Part shown: one piece after another, positions 1 to 10,557 of the stretch
Position numbering within the stretch: position 1 is the first letter of the stretch
How the letters are laid out: the number at the start of each line of letters is the position of its first letter
NCBI RefSeq assembly: GCF_003576645.1
Contig: NC_044930.1
Coordinates: forward strand, 10,606,959-10,670,958
Length of the DNA stretch: 64,000 nt
Source of the DNA: Ipomoea triloba
Lineage: Eukaryota; Streptophyta; Magnoliopsida; Solanales; Convolvulaceae
Direction: 5' to 3'
The notes under the pieces: generated by a model
Told to the model about the DNA's origin: nothing
Database searches by the model: none
What the model saw: the letters and a program-made list of their open reading frames with translations, nothing else
Made by a program: the position numbers and the translations under genes

Positions 1-3000
1 GGGACAGGGTTTATGACTATGATTACTACAATGACTTGGGTGATCCCGACAAGGGCCAAAATTACGTTCGACCAATCCTTGGAGGAAACCCAGAATACCC
101 GTATCCTCGTCGCGGTAGAACTGGTCGGAAAATGACGAAAACAGGTCATGAACCATCTAACTAAAACGTTTACAAATTACTCTGGTGACGTTTTTTTTTT
201 TTTTTTTTTTTTTCTTCATTTTCTTTTATATATGTTGGGTGGAGGCCAAAAAAGGCTAAGTCCAAACCCAACCCCATGTGACTAGGAAGATGGTCAATCA
301 TTATTGTGTGGATTATGGTCCACCCAACTGTGCGGACCATACTATTAAATAAAGGAAATGTATATTATTTGTGTACTCAATGTACATTATACAATATGAT
401 GTACATTCAGTACACAAATAATGTATATTTAGTATATTAAAAATGTACTTTTTGTTATGGTCCACACAATAATTTGTTGAGGACGGTTAGGTAGATATTG
501 GTAAAGGGTCAAATCCAACACTTGACTTTCGAAAATGTGATGGCAGTTTGCTATCAGCTAAAGCTTTTGGGTTTTGGCATAGTGGTAAGTGTTTACTGTG
601 TTTGTGTGCAGATCCTAAGTATGAAAGTAGACTTCCATTGTTACCTGCGGGTGCTGACATATATGTGCCAAGGGACGAGAAATTTGGGCATATCAAGCAA
701 TCGGATTTTCTTGGTTATGCATTGAAGTCCATTGGGCAATCTGTTCTCCCTTATATTGCTTCCCGGTTTGATGCAACCCGTGATGAGTTTGACAGCTTCG
801 ACGATGTGAATGCGCTGTACGAGGGAGGGTTATCCAGGGGGTTATTGCTGGAGCACGTCCAGAACAACATTTCTCTTGAGATGGTGAAGGAACTTCTCCG
901 AAGTGATGGGGAGAAATTGTTCAAATTCCCAACGCCACAAGTTATTGCAGGTAGTACGTAGTACATGTGCCTGTTTAATTTCTCCCACTTTGCTTTCTAT
1001 AGATCAAACATTTATCACTGTTCCAAAAGTTAAACTAAAGATAAAACTTTCTTTCTTTATACTCATCACATTTTTTATAAGTTAGGTGCTAGACTTGGCC
1101 CTTCGAGACTTCCGCCTATCAATCCTGAGCTGAACTTGACCTTTCAGACCTCTGCCCAACAATCATTTAATTTACCCATTAATAGTGTTGAATTTGGTCC
1201 TTCAGCCTTCTGCCCAACAATCACTTAGCCACTGTATTTGACTTAGCCCTTCACGCCTGAGCCTAATAGGTCTTTTAGGGCAAATTATTGTGTGGACCAT
1301 GGTCCACACAGCTATGTGGACCATAATCAAATGTATATTTTTAATGTACTAAATGTACATTATTTTTGTACTGAATGTACATTATTTTTATACTATAAAA
1401 ATAATGTACATTCAGTACACAAATAATGTACGTCCCCTGAATATAATGTACATTATTTTTATGCTGAATGTACATTATTTTTATATTGAATGTGCATTAT
1501 TTAATAGTGTGGTCCACACAGCTATGTGGACCATAGTCCACACAATAATGATTGGTCTTTAAGGCCTCCGCCCAAACACATATTTAACTCAATTTCTGTG
1601 ATGAAACAGCTAGCAAAACCGCATGGAGAACAGATGAGGAATTCGCGAGAGAAATGCTTGCCGGAGTGAACCCAGTCTGCATTAGTCGCCTCCAAGTAAC
1701 TACATTGAATTCAATTCAATCACTTCTGATCTTTATATATAATAAGATCATCAATTCACTTTATAATTTAAAACTTGGTTTAAAAAAACAAATGCAATGC
1801 TAATATTATAGGTGTTCCCACCAAGAAGCACGCTCGACCCTAAAGTGTATGGAGACCATACCAGCACTATAACAAGAGAACACATTGCAGATAAGTTAGA
1901 TGGGCTAAGAGTTGAGCAGGTATATATATATATATAGTTTTCTTTTCTTGCCCACAAAAAACAAAATTCCCTCTCCTATCCCTATGAATTAACAGGATAA
2001 TATTGAAGTAATCACAAATTCACAATGACTCAACATACTATTAGATGAGAGGACCAGTGTCTCGGTGCTCACCACATTGGGTGTAACTTCACACTGCGGG
2101 CTATTGCCCGAGCTCAATCTAGCTTGTATCTTTACCCACAATCAACCATCTAAAAACCAACTGAGTTACTTATGCCGGCATTTTTTTTTTTAATTATTGA
2201 ATGAATTCTCCAAGTAAAACAAGATTTGTTTGACATATATATAGGCCATTTGGAGTAACCGAGTATTCATACTGGACCACCATGATGGAATTATGGTATA
2301 TGCAAGGCGAATAAATGACAACACGGACAGGAAAATCTATGCTACAAGGACTTTGCTGTTCTTGCAGAAGGATGGCACTTTGAGGCCAATAGCTATTGAA
2401 CTTAGCTTGCCCCATCCTAATGGCGATCAATTTGGTTGTGTTAGCAAAGTGTACACCCCAGCTGAAGAAGGCGTCGAGGCTTCAATCTGGCAACTGGCCA
2501 AAGCTTATGCAGCCGTCAACGACTCTGGAGTCCATCAACTCATCAGCCATTGGTAATACAAATTCCTCAAATTTAACCATTATATATATATATATATATA
2601 TATTTTGTGCAAACTCATGATGTGTTTTGAGTCTTTCTCCGTCTATTTAACTGTTCAAGTCCACTCGATTAATTCTTGTTCGTTCCGAGAGGCACAGGAA
2701 CTGGTCCAAGAGAAATTGTCACTTGTGAAAATCGAACTCGAGTTATTCGGAGTTCTTTCCCACAAAGAAGTCAAATGTTTCTTGGCTATATGATTAATCA
2801 CATATATATATATATGCTGCAGGTTGAACACTCATGCTGTGATTGAGCCAATTATAATTGCAACAAATAGACAGCTAAGCTTTCTTCACCCGATTTACAA
2901 GCTCCTCCACCCTCATTTCCGTGACACAATGCATATCAAAGCATTGGGCCGACAGCTCCTCACTAACGCTGATGGAGTTATTGAGAAAACATGTCTTCCT

Positions 3001-4180
3001 GGAAAATATGCAATGGAAATGTCTGCTGTTTTGTATAAAAACTGGGTTTTCCCATATCATTCTCTTCCTAATGACCTCCTAAACAGGTAATTTCTCCGAC
3101 CCATTTTATGTGTATACTGATTTTTATAAAACTTGGGTTTTCCCATATCATTCTCTTCCTAATGACCTCCTAAAGAGATAATTCCTCCAGACTCATTTTA
3201 TGTGTCTACTGTTTTGTATAAAACTTGGGGTTTCCATATCATTCGCTTTCTAATGACCTCCTTAGATACTAATTAAGCAAATTTATATAATGAAATTTAA
3301 TTTAAGGAAAAAAGAAAAAAAGATGGCCGGTAATACCCAATTTAGTATTAGACTATATTGATTTTTCTGAAGTTAGTCTTAAATGACTTTTTGTGTTTAA
3401 TTGGATCATGGATTTGGATGGTTTTATGTAACTGAGTCTTTTTTCGTCTATTAATACCCAATTTAGTCTTTTTCCGTCTATTAATACCAATTTAGTTCTT
3501 AACTATAATGATTTTACCTAATTTTCATCATTAATTATAGTAATTTTTACCGAATTTATTAGTCCTCTGCTATAATAATTTTTCTTGATTTAGTCATACA
3601 TTCTGACGGCCATGACTTAATTAAATAAAATAATCAAAATCTAAGACCCAATTAAGCACAAAAGTCATTTAAAACTAATTCAAAAAATAAAACTAATGTA
3701 ATTCAGAACTATATTGAGTATTAACTTGTAAATAAACTAATTGCTGCTATTTAATAATGCAGAGGAATGGCCGTGGAGGACTCAAGTTCACCACACGGGG
3801 TACGCTTACTAATCGAAGATTATCCATATGCGGTTGATGGGCTTGAAATATGGTCAGCAATCAAGAGCTGGGTCTCTGATTACTGCAATTTCTACTACAA
3901 GAATGACAGCATGGTTTGGGAGGACACAGAAGTGCAAGCTTGGTGGACCGAGGTTGTACAAAAGGGACATGAGGACAAGAAAGACGAGCCGTGGTGGCCC
4001 AAAATAAACTCTCGCCACCTTCTAATCGACACCTGCGCAACCATCATCTGGATATCCTCGGCCCTCCACGCCGCCGTCAATTTTGGGCAGTACGCATACG
4101 CAGGTAATTAGCGACGTAAACAAATCAAATACTTTAAATTCTATTCGTGCTTTAAATTTGTATATTACGAATTTGAATTC

Positions 4181-4218
<38 letters not shown>

Positions 4219-5497
4219 TCATGATCAGGTGCGGCCGTGTTCTCCCGTGCGGCCGTGCGGTTCACACTACTCAATGTTACGAAATACACCACTCAATGTT
4301 AAGAAACACACCACACAAATATGCACTGTGGTGTGTTTCTTAACATTGTGGTGTGTTTCTTAACATTGAGTGGTGTATTTCGTAACATTGAGTGGTGTGT
4401 GACCGCACGGTCGCACAGGAGAGCACAACCGCATTTGAACCAAAATCTATATATATATATATGGGGCCAGATTCTTGTGCGGACATAGTTGTTTTCCGTG
4501 CGGTTACTCACAGATAAATGCATCATTAGGTGTGGTGTATTTTTTGGTGTATGGTGTATTTTGTGGTGCGTTTCATTCTGATGCATGTCTGAACACTATA
4601 GGGTACATTTATGCATACTTAATGGGCAGTATGCATAGCAGGTAATTAGGGGGGTAAACAAATCAAATACTTTAAATTCGATTCCTGCTGTGATTTGTAT
4701 ATTGCGATTTAAATTTGAATAAATTGAATACGAATCTGAATTCGAATATATATATATAGATAGATAGATAGAGAGAGAGAGAGAGTCGGGTTCTGTGCGG
4801 ACATATTTATTTTCTGTGCGGTCACTCACGCATAAATGCACCACAAAGTATTTGAAAATGCACCATTAGATGTGGTGTTTGCAATCTGCACCAAAAATCC
4901 TGCTCGCATTTGAGTTAGACATTTCAAATTTCAATATTCCAATACAATATATTCGAATAATGTAGTCGCATTGAACACGAATAAAATTTGAGATTCGAAT
5001 ATTTAATGAATACAAATAGTCCTCAATATAGTCGAATTTGGTAAGGTATTTGACTCGATTCGATTCATTTACATTGGTATGCAGGTTACAACCCCTGCCG
5101 CCCAACGTTGAGCCGAAGGTTCATGCCGGAGCCGGGAACTCCCGACTACGAGGAACTGAAAACTCACCCTGATAAGGCGTTCTTGAAAACTATCACTGCT
5201 TTGCCACAAACTTTGCTCGGAATTTCCCTCATTGAGGTCCTGTCTAGGCATGCTTCCGATGAGATTTACCTGGGGCAAAGAGAGCACGCTGAGTGGACCA
5301 AGGATAAGGAGGCTTTGGAAGCATTTGGGAGGTTTGGGAAGAAGCTGGTTGCAATAGAAGAGCGCATACTAACGATGAATGGTGATCGGAAATGGAAGAA
5401 CAGGACAGGCCCCGTCAATGTCCCGTACACTTTGCTCTTCCCTACCGGAGAAGAAGGACTCGCCGGAAAAGGAATTCCTAACAGCATCTCTATATAA
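1..5497 (+). CDS. Lipoxygenase LOX-A, 9-LOX type, 5'-truncated by the window
   Basis: Non-haem iron dioxygenase that adds O2 to linoleic or linolenic acid; this plant type is normally cytosolic. Exons, set by GT-AG sites and comparison with the full copy at 55213, are 1-144, 612-950, 1610-1695, 1812-1919, 2245-2552, 2823-3086, 3763-4103 and 5085-5497. The frame stays open for about 666 residues; exons 1-2 and most of 3 lie off the left edge. Iron ligands are present: His codons 2548-2550, 2833-2835 and 4067-4069, Asn 4079-4081, and the C-terminal Ile of IPNSISI. Oddities: the stereocontrol position normally Ala is Gly (codon 2947-2949, KALGRQ), the position normally Val in 9-LOX is Cys (2992-2994, EKTCLP), and the last exon is split by an extra 981-bp intron. 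9a plus 9b total 754 nt, exactly the length of the single last exon of LOX-B. Possible poly(A) signal at 5529. Product specificity is uncertain. Confidence 0.93.
300..473. repeat. MITE-like inverted repeat in LOX-A intron
   Basis: The ends are inverted copies (ATTATTGTGTGGA and TCCACACAATAAT) and both carry TATGGTCCAC. The core holds opposed copies of an ATGTACATTATT-type motif. It belongs to the same family as the repeat at 1284-1549. No clear target duplication was found, so the superfamily is open. Confidence 0.6.
1085..1283. repeat. Degenerate tandem repeats in LOX-A intron
   Basis: About three to four diverged copies of a unit of roughly 60-70 bp, each containing a CTTGRCCYTTCAGAC-like block followed by CTGCCCAACAATCA. 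A further piece (GGTCTTTAAGGCCTCCGCCC) lies just beyond the MITE at 1550-1575, so the MITE appears to have landed in this array. Confidence 0.5.
1284..1549. repeat. MITE-like element, same family as 300-473
   Basis: Terminal inverted repeats start ATTATTGTGTGGAC and include GGTCCACACAGCTATGTGG in both arms. The core consists of repeated AATGTACATTATTTTT units in both directions. It lies in the intron between LOX-A exons 4 and 5. Confidence 0.65.
2030..2190 (-). mobile_element. Possible SINE relic in LOX-A intron 6
   Basis: On the minus strand the sequence has a tRNA-like A-box (AACTCAGTTGGT, near 2155-2170) and a weak B-box (GATTGAGCTC). A poly(T) tract lies near 2183 on the plus strand. The match is degenerate. 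Confidence 0.35.
2640..2782 (-). mobile_element. SINE fragment in LOX-A intron 7
   Basis: The minus-strand sequence is similar to the SINE at 41565-41730, including the block around TCACTTGTG..AATCGAACTCGAG and CCCACAAAG. It is followed by an (AT)n stretch before the splice acceptor of exon 8. Confidence 0.5.
3017..3265 (+). repeat. Three tandem copies of the 3' end of LOX-A exon 8
   Basis: The last part of exon 8 plus its donor site recurs twice in the following intron. Matching blocks start at 3041, 3131 and 3223, a period of 90-92 bp. In copy 2 the donor AACAGGTAATT has become AAGAGATAATT, so it no longer offers GT. Copy 3 is shorter and more diverged. These are decayed exon-edge duplications. 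Confidence 0.85.
4104..5084 (+). other. Extra intron in the last LOX-A exon, built of repeats
   Basis: GT-AG intron with no counterpart in LOX-B. Nine bases spanning the donor (TACGCAGGT, 4098-4106) recur at the acceptor (TATGCAGGT, 5079-5087), like a target-site duplication. The intron also contains a second copy of the exon-intron junction near 4623-4700: GGGCAGTATGCATAGCAG then GTAATTAGG and AAACAAATCAAATACTTTAA, matching 4085-4137. Inside are (AT)n tracts, a MITE, and two similar GTGCGGACATA-containing segments near 4475 and 4790. Confidence 0.85.
4214..4452. repeat. (TA)n-anchored inverted-repeat MITE inside the extra intron
   Basis: The arms read inward from (TA)n as GTGCGGCCGTG...GTGCGG. 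The centre has opposed copies of AATGTTAAGAAACACACCAC. Similar GTGCGGACATA elements follow at about 4470-4620 and 4785-4890. Confidence 0.55.
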
Positions 5498-5777
5498 TTC
5501 ATATGGTTTTATCTCTAATTTCCATTGCAATAAATTGTGTGTATGGATGTGTCTTAGTTTTTGCATGCATGTTTTCTACAAGTTTTAAATAATAAATTCA
5601 AAAGTCTCCAAATAAATCTTGTCCAAATAATTATAGACATATATTGCTATTGATTATGGATAATGATATTTCTTTCTTCTAACTTGCTCTTTTTTTTTTT
5701 CTTAAATACTCATGATTCTTTTATGACTACCCATTTGGAATGGTGACCGAAATGTCATCACACAATGTCGTACGTAC

Positions 5778-6157
5778 TGTATTAGGAACAACCTACGTGT
5801 TTTATGTAGGCTGAGAAACAAAAAATATGGAAAGAAAATGAAAGAATTCTTGTATCTTGTTAATTAAATCACTTCCTTAAAAGCATTTATCCGATGCTCT
5901 CGATAGGTTAACAAGAACTACTCGGGATGAACATGACTTTCAGAATGCTCATACAGACAGAAGAGGAAGATGAAGAAATTAAAGAAGCAATTGTTGTGTG
6001 TTGATGATGAGGATATGACAGATTATATAATACTCCATATAACTGTCATATCCAATTTCAACCATAATTTAATACGCAAAGAGTGGTGAGCTACAGAACG
6101 TGGGTCTGCCAACAAAGGTGATTTGCAAGTTTAAGTTCTTTCAATAATTTCCTAACA
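5778..6157 (-). repeat. 3' LTR of Copia-A
   Basis: About 380 bp with TG...CA-type ends on the minus strand, bordered internally by the purine-rich tract at about 6157-6166. The partner LTR is not in the window, so its left edge is inferred from sequence form alone. Confidence 0.6.
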
Positions 6158-6529
6158 ATCCCCCACACATTGAAAGAAGCAAGATTGGAATGAATAATGT
6201 CTGAGCGATGCACGAGAGCCGACCTTATTGCCAGTATTTGAACTTGAACTGTCAAGTAGTGTCATTGATGAGTAATTTTCTTCTCAAGAGTGAGAAATCT
6301 CTTCAACTCACTGGTTAGATAAATTTTGAAATCAAATGCACAAATCAACTCTAACTTTTTAAGGTTTTGCATAGTAAAAACTCTTTGACTTTCCTCGAAT
6401 CTCTTAGCACTCAACTCTGTCAAGTCTATCTTCAACATTGACCACCTTTTCCAGGCTATAGAGTTACATCATTTTACATTGAACACAAATGGTTTTAAAC
6501 ACATATGCAATATTCCTCTCAAATCTTAC

Positions 6530-6990
6530 AAACTCCATTGTGATGACGCCATCCACTATTAACTGTCGTACAGACTCATGTCTGACTCAGTGACTCTTAT
6601 GTGTCTCCTTTTCCCACTATAGATACTATTTTTTGCAACACAAATGGCAGTTTGAAAATCACAGTGTATTGACACAAAAGGTGTTGGGCACCCCACAAAT
6701 GCACGTTTGCCAATAGGCTTCTTAGCCACTCAGCTTCTTGACTTGTCAGATCAAGAGCTATGAACTCTGCAAGTTTGTTTAGTTGATTTCCACGATATAG
6801 GAGCTCCGCACATAGTGAACACATATCCGCTAGTCTAGCTGACATCTTAACTGTGATTGACTCAGTTTGCATCATAGTACCCTTCCAATACTGCTGGCAT
6901 GGGAACCTTGTATAGCTAAGTCCCAGTCCATGGTACATATGAGATACTAAAGCACTCGTTTCAGCACATTCCAATGTGTACCACTTAGGT
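6530..6990 (-). pseudogene. Copia-A RNase H remnant
   Basis: Minus-strand frames carry EFIALDLTSQEAEWLRSLL and a downstream frame-shifted block resembling HCD.QTAICVAKNSIY, the typical C-terminal part of Copia pol. At least one frameshift separates these blocks, so the domain cannot be translated as one piece. Confidence 0.8.
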
Positions 6991-7082
6991 TGTGAGTATA
7001 GCGACTGGGTTTATTCACTGCGAAAGCAATATCAGTCTAGTATAGTTCATTAGAAACATAAGACTCCCAATTATTTTGCATA

Positions 7083-7878
7083 CTATTCTTGAGACACACT
7101 TGTCTCCAGATTCTTTGATAGTTTGATACTTGGATCATAATGGGTTTTAGTCGGAGTTATATCATAGCTAGCAAGCTTCTTTAAAAGTTTCTCTGTATAG
7201 TGGCTTTGTGATAAATGATAACCCTTATTGGTTTTAGTAACCTTTATCCCAAGTATAACATCAGTTTTACCTAGATCCTTCATATCAAACTTGGCACGAA
7301 GAGTTCTGTTTGGCCGGTTAGCATTATAACCCAAGTTTATTAAAATTTTATGAAATTTTTCATACCACGGCTTAGGAGCTTGTTTTAAGCCATATAGAGA
7401 TTTTATGAGTCTACATACATTTCCTTCTTGACAAGGATCAACACATCCAGAAGGTTATTTCATGTAGATTTCTTCTTTTAGATCACCATTGAGGAATGCT
7501 ATTTTTACGTCCATTTGGTGGACTAGCAACCTGTGTGAAGATGCTAGAGCAAACAGAACACAGATGGTTGCAATTTTTGTTACTAGAGAATATGTATAAA
7601 GTAATCTTCACCAAACCTCTGTGTGTAGCCTTTGGCTACTAACCTGACTTTGAATCTCTCAATAGAGCCATCTAGTTTTAATTTCCTCTTGAAGATCCAT
7701 TTGCAGTCAATTGGTTTACACCCTTTGGCTAGATCTACCAATTTTCAAGTATGATTGATTGTATAGAGTCTAGTTCACTTTTGATTTCCTCCTTCCATAA
7801 TATGGAATCGACTGAGTGCACAACATCTTCAAAGGTTTTTGGCTCTTCTTCAAACACCAATTGAAATATGAATTGATC
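7083..7878 (-). pseudogene. Copia-A reverse transcriptase remnant
   Basis: In minus-strand order one reads [44 protein letters not shown] and FDMKDLGKTDVILGIKV, all Copia RT landmarks. There is a stop where Gln is expected before PSG, and further breaks. The upstream linker continues at 23045-23165, so the fragment is split by the LINE insertion. Confidence 0.85.
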
Positions 7879-7893
7879 ACATAATTCATTTAT

Positions 7894-8474
7894 TTTTTTG
7901 AACAAAACCTTAAACTTTCATTAATGCATAGCAATAGTAGCAGAAATACAACGAGGAATAGCGTTAAAAAACTCAACAAGAGAGAAATCCCTATTACATA
8001 ACGCTTTACGCGCAAGCACATGGGCTGTTTCGTTGGCACTGCGCCTAACAAAAGTAATGGAACTATCCTCGATACTCCCTAGTAAAAGCTGAATATCATC
8101 AATAATTGCTCCAAAAGGAGTAATATTTAACCCCTTCTGCACCGCATTCGTCACCAATTGAGCGTCAGTTTCCAGCACAATACGAGTCCAACCTATTTTC
8201 TTAATCCAACTTAACGCCTCCCTAGCACCCATCGTCTCCGCCTCACAAACCGAGTAAACACCCGGAGACTTCATCATACCCACCCCAACCACCAAAGACT
8301 CCGCATCTCGAACCACCCAACCAAACCCCATTTGACCCCGACCCTCATCCAAAGCCACATCAATATTTACCTTCAAGTGTAAGCCGAGTGGCGGATTCCA
8401 GTGCTCAAAATGATCTGCACCCTCACCTCCCAGCCGTGACACTCCCTCCTTACGCCTAGCTGCCCTCCAGTTTG
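7894..8474 (-). mobile_element. LINE-1, 3' part with short poly(A)
   Basis: The 3' end on the minus strand is a short A run (T7 at 7893-7899). It is flanked by ACATAATTCATTTAT (7879-7893), which recurs at 23030-23044 as a 15-bp target duplication. This segment is the continuation of 20407-23029, displaced by the Copia-B insertion at GTTTG (8470-8474 and 20407-20411). Confidence 0.88.
7921..8469 (-). pseudogene. LINE-1 C-terminal RNase H domain
   Basis: Plant LINEs of the L1 clade often end ORF2 with an RNase H-like domain (RVT_3). This frame shows VNIDVALDEGRGQMGFG, a run with CEAETMGAREAL, ETDAQLV and RRSANETAHVLARKA, i.e. the catalytic acidic residues and the closing HVLAR block. The reading frame is open and is the direct continuation of the zf-RVT frame that stops at 20412, so it became separated only by the Copia-B insertion. 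It is now a fragment without its own start. Confidence 0.88.
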
Positions 8475-8759
8475 TGTTAGGAACATCATGTAATAGGTTT
8501 TGATGATACCAACTGTTAAGTAGAAATCCCCAACTGTAATAGGTCTTTTAATCTTTCCTACTAAACTCTGCTTTGTAAACATTCCCTTTTATAATCATAT
8601 ATATATCTTTTGCTGGGGGTGTTGCGTGAGTACTATTTTTAGTAGAGTATTTGTCAAACTTACCACATGCGCTGAAAAATAAAATCTATGTTAATTCTTT
8701 CTATCAAATCAGCCATATAGAGTAAGTATAAGTGTTGGCATCATCAAAAAGGGGGAAAT
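8475..8759 (+). repeat. Second LTR start plus polypurine tract, upstream of the full LTR
   Basis: 8475-8533 is identical to the first 59 bp of the LTR at 8760. 8534-8759 looks like the 3' end of the internal region and finishes with the purine tract AAAAAGGGGGAAAT directly before the LTR. This means either a tandem LTR arrangement or a misassembled join at 8533/8534. Confidence 0.75.
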
Positions 8760-10442
8760 TGTTAGGAACATCATGTAATAGGTTTTGATGATACCAACTG
8801 TTAAGTAGAAATCCCCAAGTCTCGATACATAGGCAAAACGCTGTAAGTTCGACAAGTAAACCAAGAGCGAAAATACAACCGGGTAACTTTGAGCTCAACT
8901 CGGAAAATATTTAAGCTTAAGGTAAACCTGTTTGAACATCTTAGAAGTCTCGTGTTGTAATCATATAGAAAGCATGGGACAGAAGAAAGCATGGGACAAC
9001 TCTGGAGGAATAAGGGTCTGCGAGACATCAACTAAGTCTCGAGACATAAGCAGAGTTCGAGAGGTAGGACCTCTCGATACAGCTATCTAGTTCGAGACAT
9101 AAACAGAGTTCGAGAGATAGACATCTCGATGTTTGAGTACGAGACATCAAGCAATCAAGATGTCAACCTTGGTCTCGATACACTAACAATTCTCCAACAA
9201 AGCTGAATGACGGTCAGGAAGCATACTTAAAGTTTGGAAAAGAAGAATATCATGAAGATAGAATAATGAAGAGGTGCCGAACGTGAAGATTTCAAAATGG
9301 GCGGAAATGGATGACACGTCAGATTTCCACCACAAACGGTCAAAAGGTGCACCAATGCTGAAGTGGTCTTATTCCCTACAAACAAGGAATAATGGGAATA
9401 TAAAAAGAGTAACTTTTACCAAAAGACGAAAGTGGAGCATGGACTCAAGAAAGTGAACTATGGAATATTCACTACAAGACAAAGAGGTTCAAGTTACAAG
9501 ATCACCACTCCATGAAATATGCTGAAAATATGCAAGACCCATGATCAGCATGGGAAACAAATTTCAAACGGAATAATTTTCCCTCCAACGGAATTATTCC
9601 TCTACTCTCATATAAAAGGACGTGAAGACACAGAAGAGAAAGAGGTTCTAAGGGGTTCAACTAGTTCGAAATTCTTAAGAGGTGTCTATCTAAAACGTTC
9701 AAGTGCAAGTACTAACTTTGGAATATCATCCTGATATTCAAAACAGCGAGAAAACACATCTTAGTGTTTAAGAGAGTTACAAAGCTTAAACTGTTGTACA
9801 TCTAGAAGGTGACCGAAGCTGCTCTACATCGAAGTTGATTCAACGATAGCTTGTGGTCAGATTGGAGCCTGTTACATTCAACTGTGACAACCAAAAACAC
9901 CTTGCTTTGGATTAAGCAAGAGAGGTGGAGTAACCTGGCAGCTGTCCGAGTGAAAGAAACCTGAGGCTTGACGCGGGCTTGGTGATCAAAGGTCAAGTGC
10001 TCGAGAGGTGGAGTAACAAGAAGCGGGGCGAAAAACCTGAGGCTTGAGGCGGGCTTCGTGATCAAAGCTCAAGCGCTCGACATTGTACTAAAAAGGGAAG
10101 TTTTAGTGCAATCCTTCCAGGGAGTTTCTGGAAGAAGAGTGGACGTAGGCGAGTTGGCCGAACCACTTAAAAATCTCTCTTGCATTTACTTACTGCTTTT
10201 ATCTCTCGCTAACCTCTCGATTGCACTGCATATTAACACACTTCTCGAACTAACTCAAACTCGTGCTAACTAAAAGGGGATAACATTTCCGCTGCGCATA
10301 AAACTTTGTCTTCACCCCGTGAGGTATCGAACCTAAACATCCTAAGTTCAATACACACGAGAGGTCGAAAAGATTTGCAAAATCTTATACAAGTCTATTC
10401 ACCCCCCCTCTAGACTTGTACCCCATCCCCTTGGGACCAACA
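8760..10442 (+). repeat. 5' LTR of Copia-B (1683 bp)
   Basis: Starts TGTTAGGAAC and ends CCAACA just before the primer site. It contains dense TCTCGA/TCGAGA motifs (seven at 9037-9178) and a near-tandem repeat of about 83 bp beginning near 9920 and 10003. Its end from 10065 on matches 20029-20406. Confidence 0.9.
9611..9618 (+). promoter_or_regulatory. TATA box of the Copia-B LTR
   Basis: TATAAAAG preceded by CTCTCA. Transcription would start about 30 nt further on, placing the U3/R border near 9640. Inferred from sequence only. Confidence 0.55.
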
Positions 10443-10444
10443 AT

Positions 10445-10456
10445 TGGTATCAGAGC
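10445..10456 (+). other. Primer binding site (initiator Met-tRNA)
   Basis: TGGTATCAGAGC, the standard plant Copia primer site, lies 2 nt after the LTR end. Confidence 0.9.
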
Positions 10457-10557
10457 GAGTTCTCTGATCGATATAAACCTTTGTTTATATTGCCTAGAGA
10501 TCCTTCCTTGAAACATCTTTTGAAAATATTTTCAAAGCACGAGATAAAATTTTAAAA

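Larger units (their letters stand above)
5778..7878 (-). mobile_element. Copia-A: old Copia retrotransposon, 3' half
   Basis: Minus-strand element. Its 3' LTR is about 5778-6157 (minus strand TGTTAGGAAAT...CCTAATACA) next to a purine tract (GTGGGGGAT). To the right come RNase H (about 6530-6990) and reverse transcriptase (7083-7878). At 7879 the element is broken by a LINE and resumes at 23045. No 5' LTR, gag or integrase is seen. Stops and frameshifts show it is dead. Confidence 0.85.

Noticed and set aside
548..961. Separate gene from 548
   Set aside because: The start is intron sequence; only 612-950 is LOX-A exon 4.
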